A DNA stretch of 64,000 bases from the NCBI RefSeq assembly GCF_020169415.1, contig NZ_JAIULG010000012.1, forward strand, positions 1 to 64,000, written 5' to 3'. Below are positions 63,731-64,000 of this stretch, in pieces (the first letter of the stretch is position 1; every line of letters starts with the position of its first letter). The stretch comes from Tsukamurella sp. M9C (GTDB lineage Bacteria > Actinomycetota > Actinomycetes > Mycobacteriales > Mycobacteriaceae). The notes beneath the pieces were generated by a model. It saw only the letters and a program-made list of their open reading frames with translations. It did no database searches and was not told the origin of the DNA. A program made the translations under genes and the position numbers.

Positions 63731-64000
63731 CTAGTCTCCATCATCCATCAGGCTCGATCGCTGGGCAACGTAGAGTGCGAGTTTCCGTTCGGTCCGGGTG
63801 GCCAGACGGGATTGGAGCAGGTCTGCGATGATCACCCAGCCATCCAGTGTCTCGTTCGGATCCGAGCTGTACGTCGCCGACATCGCCCATGGGAACCGCG
63901 TCCACCACTCTTTTCGATTGTCGGCCAGCCGTTTCTGACCGATCGTCACGATGGCGACGATCGCGGCGGCCGTGCCCACGATGATCGTGGCCCATCCCGG
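63731..64000 (-). CDS. Membrane protein, N-terminus beyond the window
   Basis: The minus-strand frame stays open to the window edge, and its first visible residues WATIIVGTAAAIVAIVTIG form most of one membrane helix. A charged, Trp-rich segment follows (QKRLADNRKEWWTRFPWA), then a soluble tail ending MDDGD. The GTG at 63979 lies inside the helix, so the true start is outside. Function is unknown. Confidence 0.66.
   Translation of the reverse strand, partial: PGWATIIVGTAAAIVAIVTIGQKRLADNRKEWWTRFPWAMSATYSSDPNETLDGWVIIADLLQSRLATRTERKLALYVAQRSSLMDDGD

Overview
The window is chromosomal DNA of a high-GC actinobacterium of the order Mycobacteriales. Gene content and order resemble the stretch of Mycobacterium tuberculosis running roughly from Rv2413c (holA) to Rv2364c (era), but with many genes inserted that tubercle bacilli lack there. 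Mycothiol-type proteins, Eis, a polycysteine leader peptide, a 13E12/DUF222 gene and frequent leaderless promoters support this. A Tsukamurella- or Gordonia-like organism is my best guess; the genus is inference from memory, not a search result.

Backbone blocks, left to right: holA (cut by the window start) and rpsT; a three-gene ATP-grasp / alpha-E / transglutaminase operon (1463-4933); lepA (16510); a GH15 trehalase-like gene and two micro-membrane genes leading into the sulfate uptake operon subI-cysT-cysW-cysA (39825-43905); the sulfur assimilation operon sirA-cysH-cysD-cysN, read leftwards from a cysteine-codon leader peptide (52155 down to 47325); hemW; then hrcA, dnaJ, rsmE, a hydrolase, phoH, ybeY, a CBS-domain membrane protein, a degenerate cytidine-deaminase-like protein and era (55317-63504). 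The window ends inside a membrane-protein gene on the minus strand.

Accessory blocks sit between these: a UvrA2-like ATPase, a DJ-1 gene, a PemK-like gene and a mycothiol-type enzyme coupled to an ECF sigma factor (4947-10518); a choline-to-betaine operon betT-betB-betA (15783 down to 10529); an MFS / two aldo-keto reductases / SRPBCC operon divergent from a MarR regulator (19355-23523); a run of small secreted, membrane and pentapeptide genes (23690-28246); an M3 peptidase; a 13E12 HNH gene; an HxlR/DUF1761 pair; a phosphotransferase preceded by a 50-codon gene; a GH38 alpha-mannosidase; a DUF1707 protein, Eis and a DJ-1/MarR operon (43942-47247).

The genes form clear functional groups. Sulfate is imported by SubI-CysTWA, activated by CysDN to adenylyl sulfate, reduced by CysH to sulfite and by SirA to sulfide; a 26-codon leader ending in a Cys-rich tail probably couples this to cysteine supply. 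BetT, BetB and BetA import choline and oxidise it to glycine betaine.

The most interesting non-coding signals are: the leader peptide at 52075-52155; a perfect 35-bp palindrome at 47213-47247; an 18-bp motif repeated at 26660 and 28285 at the same distance from two small-membrane-protein operons; a perfect CRP-type site at 23614; and a recurrent pattern of a TAnnnT hexamer 5-8 nt before the start codon, which implies many leaderless mRNAs. No tRNA, rRNA, CRISPR array, insertion sequence or phage remnant was recognised. No stretch over about 300 bp lacks a gene.
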